Made by a program: the position numbers and the translations under genes. The notes below the pieces were generated by a model, which saw nothing but the letters and a program-made list of their open reading frames with translations, did no database searches and was not told the DNA's origin. A stretch of 36,503 bases of DNA, from NCBI GenBank assembly GCA_045594245.1, contig JAZNYG010000025.1:1-36503 (forward strand). Direction: 5' to 3'. This stretch comes from UBA1189 sp045594245 (GTDB taxonomy: Bacteria > Bacteroidota > Bacteroidia > Bacteroidales > Bacteroidaceae). Positions 32,501 to 36,503 of this stretch are shown here, piece after piece; position 1 is the stretch's first letter, and each line of letters opens with the position of its first letter.

Positions 32501-35500
32501 GTTGCGCACACCGATCATCACGGTCTTGATCTTGCCCACGGTGGGGTTACCGATGACGCTGATGCGGTTCTTGGGGTTGTCCTCATCGAACTGCGAGTAG
32601 ATGCGGGTCTTCGATACCTCGGGGTTGGTGTTGCTCTCGATGTTGCGCTGGCGCTTGAGCTCGGTGAGCTTGGCAAAGTCGATGTCGAGCATGTTGTCCT
32701 CGGGCCACACGGCCTTGCAGCCGCTGGCGGTGTTGCCGTCGTAGTAGCCCTCTGGGGTGATGGTGAGGGGTATCTCGTACTCGTAGTAGTTGCTCTTGTA
32801 GTCGGAGCCGAGGCGCACGAAGACGGACATCTCGCCATCCTCGACCTCGGAGGCAGCCTCCACGAGGTTCTCGGCGTGGACGTACATCTGCACGTGCTCG
32901 TACTTGCGTAGGTCGAGGTTGGTCTTGTTGTACACGGCACGCGCCTCATTGGGTTCGAGGCCGGTAATCTGCAGGCTCATGGCCTGCTCGTTGTCCTGAC
33001 GGAGCTGGGGCTGCGAGGGGTCGAGCACACGCGAGATGCCGGGAGGCATAGTGTAGTTGACGGGCTTGCGGTCGCCATTCTCCTCGATGTTGACCGAGGC
33101 CACCACCATGTTGCCGCTCATCTTGGGAGCCTTGTTGAGGGCCGAGTAGATGGGCTGGTCGTAGCTGCGCCAGGTGCCGCGGATGAGCTCCATGGTGGCC
33201 AGACGCACGATGACGGGTTCGCTGAAGCCGGTCATGTAGATACGCATGAAGCGCAGCGAGGTGAAGTCGCGGATGCTGCCCACGATCTTCTCGTAGTTGT
33301 CGATGGGCACGCGGAACTTATACCAGTTGACGCTCTCGGTGTTGCCGTTGCGCAGCTTGGTGCGGTAGGTGCGCATGTCGGTGATGTGGTTGCGACCCAC
33401 CACCATGTCCTGTGGGCGCAACGACACGCGGTACTCGAAGTACTTCTCATACTCGTCGAGCGTGTAGTCCTGGTTGATGTCCTCCACGTCGGGCGTGGTC
33501 TTGGCGCTCTTGTCGTAGTTGTTGGTGCTGGCCTCCGACGAGGGTGAGTTGCCCTCGGTATTGTTGAACCGTTTGTAGCGATCGAGGATGGAGAGCTGCT
33601 GCTCGTCGTAGTCGTCGCCACGGAAGTAGTGGTAGGTGTCGCCAGCGGGGTCGGCCTTGATGCGCTCGTACACCTCGGGATTGACGCGGCCCTGGATGTC
33701 GGCGAGGTAGTTCATGTAGGTGGGGAACAGCTGCTCCTCCTCGCTGGTGAGTCCGTTGAGACCCACGTCCTGCTTGGCGCGGTTGGCACTGGTGTTGTCG
33801 AAGGCATACACAAGGCTGGCGGCCGTGGGCACTCGGCCCCACTGGGTCTCCACATAGCTGCTGGCCTGCTCGGTCACGGGCATACCGTTCTCGTAGAACT
33901 TCTTACCGTCCTTGAGTACGTCCTCGCTCACCTCGCCGAGGTTGATGTACATGTCGCCACCACGGGCCTCGGGATTGTAGATGAAGGGGTCGAGCATCCA
34001 GAACTCGATGTACTCGATGTTGGCACTCTCAAAGTCGGTGGTCGTGAGCTGGCGCATGATACCGCCCCAGCGCTCCTCGGGACGGCGCAGCTTGCCCTCG
34101 GGGGTGAGGTCGGTGTCGAGGTTGTAGGGGCCGCGCTCGTCAGGGTAATAGGCGAGATTGAGCACCGAGAGGGTCGACGACTCGCCATAGGTGCTCTCCT
34201 TGTTGGGGTAGAGCTCGCGCTCGTAGACCTCACGCACGTAGTGGTTCGACAGTTGGTCGAGGTCGCTCTTGATATGGGCCGGCGTGAGCGATGAGTTGCG
34301 GCGCGTGAAGAGCGGGTCGATGGTGTACCAATTGAGCAGGGCGCGGTTCATGCCCGTGCGTATGTCGTCGGTGAGGTTGGCATAGGGTTGCGACGAGGGG
34401 ATGCCCGAGAGCATCCAGGCCGAGGGCGACTTGATGTCGATGCCGCTCTCGCTGCTCTCGAAGTCGTCGATATACGAGGCGCTGCCCTGCACCTGCTTAG
34501 AGACGCCGGCGATGAGCTGGGCAAACTCGGCGGTGAAGTTGATGCTCGAGGGTTGCGTCACGTTGAGACCCGGCAGCAGGTCGAGCATGTTGGTGAGCCA
34601 CTGGCTCTCGCGCTTCCACGCCATATTGAGTCCCCACAGGGTGTTCTTCAAGGGTTCGTCGCCCATCGACACCTTGCTGGTGAGGGGCTTCTCGCTCAGG
34701 TACATGAGGGTACCGCCCAGCTGGAAGTCCTTGGAGAAGTCGTAGGCCCAGTTCATGCCGAGCATGGTCTTGCGCTGCATGTTGAACACGGTGTTGCTCT
34801 CCATCGACACGTTCACCGGGGTGCCGGCATCGAGGATGCTCTGGTTGATGATGGTCACCGTACCCATGGTGTAGTCGACGGTGTAGTCGCTGTTCTCGGT
34901 GAGCGTGACGCCGCCGGCAGTGACCTTCACCGAGCCGCGCGGCACGTTGTAGGCGCCCAGCTGGATGACATTGCCGCCCGAGCCGGCATGCTCGCCCGTG
35001 AGGAGGAACTTGTTCTTCTCGGCTATCTGCTTGGCGATGGTCTTGGTGGAGTCGTAGAGCTCCTCAAACACATACTTGTCCGCTACGGCATCGTTGCCTA
35101 TCGCCTTGCGCAGGTGAGCACCGAAGGGCTCTACCACGGGGAAGATGATGCGGCCCGTAGAGGACTGCACGGTGTAGCCTTCCACGTAGTCGTAGAAGCC
35201 GTTGGGGTTGGCATTCTGCTTGGCGTCGAGACGGTCGAGGTTCATCATCTGAAGCAGGGTCTTGCTCTTCAAGTTGGCCTCGGGCAGGTAGGTGAGGTTG
35301 GTGCCGGTGCTGTCGCTCTCGTACTCGATGATGAGCTTGAAGTCCTTGGAGCTGATGCTGTTGGCACCGAGGTAGTAGACGTTCTTCATCATGAGGTCCC
35401 ACGTGGCGTTAGAGGGCGATGAACTGTTCGATTTCAAGAGCTTCACATACAGTGCATCGTCGCCCTCCTTCTTATCGGTGGAGAACTCGCCCACCTGATA

Positions 35501-36503
35501 GGTCTTGCCGGCATAGGTGTACTCGAAGGCTACGGCCAGCACCTCGTCGGACTTGAGGGTCGACTTGAGCGATACGTAACCGAGTGACTTGTTTACGGTA
35601 TATTCGCTCGAGGTCAAGAGGCGGGCGTTGGCCACCTTCTCATAGTCGGTGCTGCCCGAGAGCATCTCGCCCAGGACGGCTCCCACGCGGTCGATGTCGC
35701 GGATGTCGCTGTAGGTGTTCACCATCTGGTAGTAGAGGCTATTGGCGGTGTTGTTGGGCATGCGCTCGCCGGTGGCTGTCCACATGGGGTTGCTGATGCG
35801 CGAGGGCTCGCCCAGGTCGGTGAAGGCAATGACGTTGCGTGGACTGTCGTAGCTGCTGGTCTTGTTGGTCACCCACAGCTCCACACGGGTGATGACCACG
35901 CCCGACATGATGGTGGGCAGCTGGGCCATGTTGCGGTCGTAGGTGTCGCGGAAGTAGTGGGCAAGGAAGAAGTGGCGGTTCTCGTCGTAGTCGGCCACGT
36001 CGACCTCAAACTCGGTGAGCTGGCTGCCGCCCTTGGTGCTCACGGAGGTAGACTCGGAGGTCTTCTGCGACACCACGGTCTGCAGCGACAGCTTGCCAAA
36101 CTGCAGGTCGGCACGGATACCGAAGAGCGAGGTGGCGCCCGAGATGAGCGATGAGTTGGTGGGGAAGCTCACGTTACCGGCCTCGAGGAGCTTGATGATC
36201 TCGTCCTCCTTACCGTCGTACTTGAGCTTCATCTTCTTGGAATCGAAGTCGAAGGTGGCCTCGGTGTTGTAGTTCATGTTGAGGTTCACCTTGTCGCCCA
36301 CCTTACCGTTGATGCTGAGGTTGATCTTCTCGTCGAAGTCGAAGCCGAAGGTGTTGCGGCTACGCATGGGCAGCGAGGGGTTGTCGATGCTCTTCTGGTT
36401 GAAGCCAAACTTGAGCTCGGCCGTTCCCTGCGTCTTGATCTGCACGCCACCGGGGCCGAAGATCTTCTCGGCGGGACCGAGGTCGAACTTCATATCCGTG
36501 AAG
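29561..36503 (-). CDS. sprA: SprA, outer-membrane translocon of the type IX secretion system (5' end cut by window)
   Basis: About 2314 codons are visible and the frame is still open at the window edge. The Met at 36493 is internal, since FTD precedes it in frame. Known SprA/Sov proteins have about 2400-2500 residues, so the signal peptide and roughly 100-200 residues are missing. Family landmarks: VQIKTQGTAELKFGFNQKSI, INLSINGKVGDKVNLNMNYN and ADYDENRHFFLAHYFRDTYD early on, later IEVWLNELRLTGF, and a last strand HDFGVSLKFSLTR typical of an outer-membrane barrel end. SprA is the giant single-chain pore through which T9SS cargo leaves the periplasm. A lysine-rich stretch (KGTKKTTTKKAAKKPKK, near 31200-31260) interrupts the C-terminal part. 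No other T9SS gene is in the window. Confidence 0.96.
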   Translation of the reverse strand, partial: FTDMKFDLGPAEKIFGPGGVQIKTQGTAELKFGFNQKSIDNPSLPMRSRNTFGFDFDEKINLSINGKVGDKVNLNMNYNTEATFDFDSKKMKLKYDGKEDEIIKLLEAGNVSFPTNSSLISGATSLFGIRADLQFGKLSLQTVVSQKTSESTSVSTKGGSQLTEFEVDVADYDENRHFFLAHYFRDTYDRNMAQLPTIMSGVVITRVELWVTNKTSSYDSPRNVIAFTDLGEPSRISNPMWTATGERMPNNTANSLYYQMVNTYSDIRDIDRVGAVLGEMLSGSTDYEKVANARLLTSSEYTVNKSLGYVSLKSTLKSDEVLAVAFEYTYAGKTYQVGEFSTDKKEGDDALYVKLLKSNSSSPSNATWDLMMKNVYYLGANSISSKDFKLIIEYESDSTGTNLTYLPEANLKSKTLLQMMNLDRLDAKQNANPNGFYDYVEGYTVQSSTGRIIFPVVEPFGAHLRKAIGNDAVADKYVFEELYDSTKTIAKQIAEKNKFLLTGEHAGSGGNVIQLGAYNVPRGSVKVTAGGVTLTENSDYTVDYTMGTVTIINQSILDAGTPVNVSMESNTVFNMQRKTMLGMNWAYDFSKDFQLGGTLMYLSEKPLTSKVSMGDEPLKNTLWGLNMAWKRESQWLTNMLDLLPGLNVTQPSSINFTAEFAQLIAGVSKQVQGSASYIDDFESSESGIDIKSPSAWMLSGIPSSQPYANLTDDIRTGMNRALLNWYTIDPLFTRRNSSLTPAHIKSDLDQLSNHYVREVYERELYPNKESTYGESSTLSVLNLAYYPDERGPYNLDTDLTPEGKLRRPEERWGGIMRQLTTTDFESANIEYIEFWMLDPFIYNPEARGGDMYINLGEVSEDVLKDGKKFYENGMPVTEQASSYVETQWGRVPTAASLVYAFDNTSANRAKQDVGLNGLTSEEEQLFPTYMNYLADIQGRVNPEVYERIKADPAGDTYHYFRGDDYDEQQLSILDRYKRFNNTEGNSPSSEASTNNYDKSAKTTPDVEDINQDYTLDEYEKYFEYRVSLRPQDMVVGRNHITDMRTYRTKLRNGNTESVNWYKFRVPIDNYEKIVGSIRDFTSLRFMRIYMTGFSEPVIVRLATMELIRGTWRSYDQPIYSALNKAPKMSGNMVVASVNIEENGDRKPVNYTMPPGISRVLDPSQPQLRQDNEQAMSLQITGLEPNEARAVYNKTNLDLRKYEHVQMYVHAENLVEAASEVEDGEMSVFVRLGSDYKSNYYEYEIPLTITPEGYYDGNTASGCKAVWPEDNMLDIDFAKLTELKRQRNIESNTNPEVSKTRIYSQFDEDNPKNRISVIGNPTVGKIKTVMIGVRNNSRSTKDIEVWLNELRLTGFNNQGGWAAQSALNVQLSDAGSVNMSGHAETAGFGGLEEGVSQRRLDDYYQYAVTTSFDLGRFFPEKLKLNLPLYYSFQQERTSPLYSPFDTDLYLDDMLETLPTDLERDSLASIANLVTTSKNLSFSNVKMNITSKKPMPYDPANFSFGFSRSVKDNSGNTTQYQHQLNWRAVAAYTYAPAMKAWEPFKNIKSKSKWLDIVKEFGISPLPQSIALNTEMNRSYFELQTRDLEGSFGGAGIPVTFSQEFLWNRNMDIRWDLLKSLKMNFSSRTNAEIEEPYMPVNKSLYPDEYAFWKDSIQSSLARMGRPLDYQQSFSASYQAPFSKLPILDWTQMDANFSSSYSWDRGATLASGASYGNSIANQRSLTVNGKLNFETLYNKVDFLKETNKKFASSKGTKKTTTKKAAKKPKKFTQELKIIPDSTYTIKHGQKNKRIEVASRTKEGRPYKVKYKVIDENTISLTGPDTANVKLTITPGPDLSELPWYKALQYTSRGLMLVRNVSASYKNVYSTALPGFMPEAGKMLGQSRQGGLFAPGWDFAFGLTGEDYLQRAFDNGWLLDNDSVAYASTSNATEELQLKATLEPARDFKIDLNASWVKTNARNIQFMYAGMPETRTGTFNMTTITIGSAFERRKASNGYHSERFADFVRSLETVQRRVQGQYSGAVYPEGTALAGMPFDPANGSVGKYSPDVMIPAFLATYAGGDASTTSLGLFPSMLSMLPNWRLTYSGLGKLEMFKKYFKSVNINHSYKSVYAVGSFNTYSTYMEYMNGLGFISDVTTGSPVPSSMFDISAVSINEQFSPLVGVDVTLLNNMTMKLQYNKSRVMNLSMSSVQLVETNSDDIVFGVGYKMTNVKLFGVGKRPTGGARGRVSNDLNLRADLSWRDQSALCRNIQDITTQATSGNKALKISLSADYTFSRMLTLNAYYDHQTNIPVVSASSYPTSTHDFGVSLKFSLTR

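Noticed and set aside
31943..32911. Long plus-strand open frame of 322 codons inside sprA
   Set aside because: Antisense to a clear SprA reading frame; the translation is Val/Leu/Glu/Gly/His-rich as expected from the reverse of GC-rich codons, with no domain. The same holds for 34388-35422, 29651-30517 and 30518-31309.

Overview
The window looks like a Bacteroidales chromosome segment, most likely Prevotellaceae-like or a close relative. The signs are a SusC/SusD pair, several lipoprotein glycosidases of Bacteroidetes families, SprA of the type IX secretion system (T9SS), promoter boxes of the form TAnnTTTG, and weak Shine-Dalgarno sequences. No tRNA, rRNA, CRISPR array or insertion sequence was recognised.

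Layout. (1) 1-6.7 kb holds two divergent regulator/glycosidase modules. In the first, a GH97 glycosidase cut by the window edge faces an AraC-type gene that is frameshifted and has lost its HTH half. In the second, a 1.4-kresidue GH29 alpha-L-fucosidase faces an intact paralogous AraC gene. Both divergent promoters carry the same 14-base motif at matching distances. (2) 6.8-22.5 kb is a starch/maltodextrin (Sus-like) polysaccharide utilisation locus on the minus strand. In transcription order it reads MFS sugar transporter, SusC, SusD, SusE/F-like lipoprotein, surface GH13 amylase, a double GH13 lipoprotein (amylase fused to neopullulanase) and SusB-like GH97. A hairpin terminator lies after the SusE gene and another after GH97. 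(3) 22.8-25.0 kb, on the plus strand and divergent from the PUL, holds a LytS-type membrane histidine kinase and a LytTR response regulator. (4) 25.2-29.1 kb, minus strand, is a two-gene operon: a GHL10-type putative glycosidase, then a GH77 4-alpha-glucanotransferase with N-terminal starch-binding domains. (5) 29.6 kb to the end is most of sprA, cut at its 5' end by the window.

How the genes fit together. Surface lipoproteins (SusD, SusE, GH13 amylase) would bind and cut starch. SusC would import oligosaccharides, the double GH13 and GH97 would cut them to short malto-oligosaccharides and glucose, the MFS permease would bring these into the cytoplasm, and MalQ would rearrange them. No SusR is present; the adjacent LytS/LytTR pair is the obvious candidate regulator. 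The fucosidase ends in a segment resembling a T9SS sorting signal, and the window also encodes the T9SS pore protein.

Least expected non-coding structure: three 10-bp repeats spaced exactly 21 bp in the PUL/two-component intergenic region; three GTTnAC repeats with 12- and 13-bp spacers in the spacer between the malQ operon and sprA, which fit the known LytTR-site geometry; and a set of 7-, 9- and 12-nt tandem arrays at gene junctions, one of which sits in frame inside a starch-binding domain of malQ.
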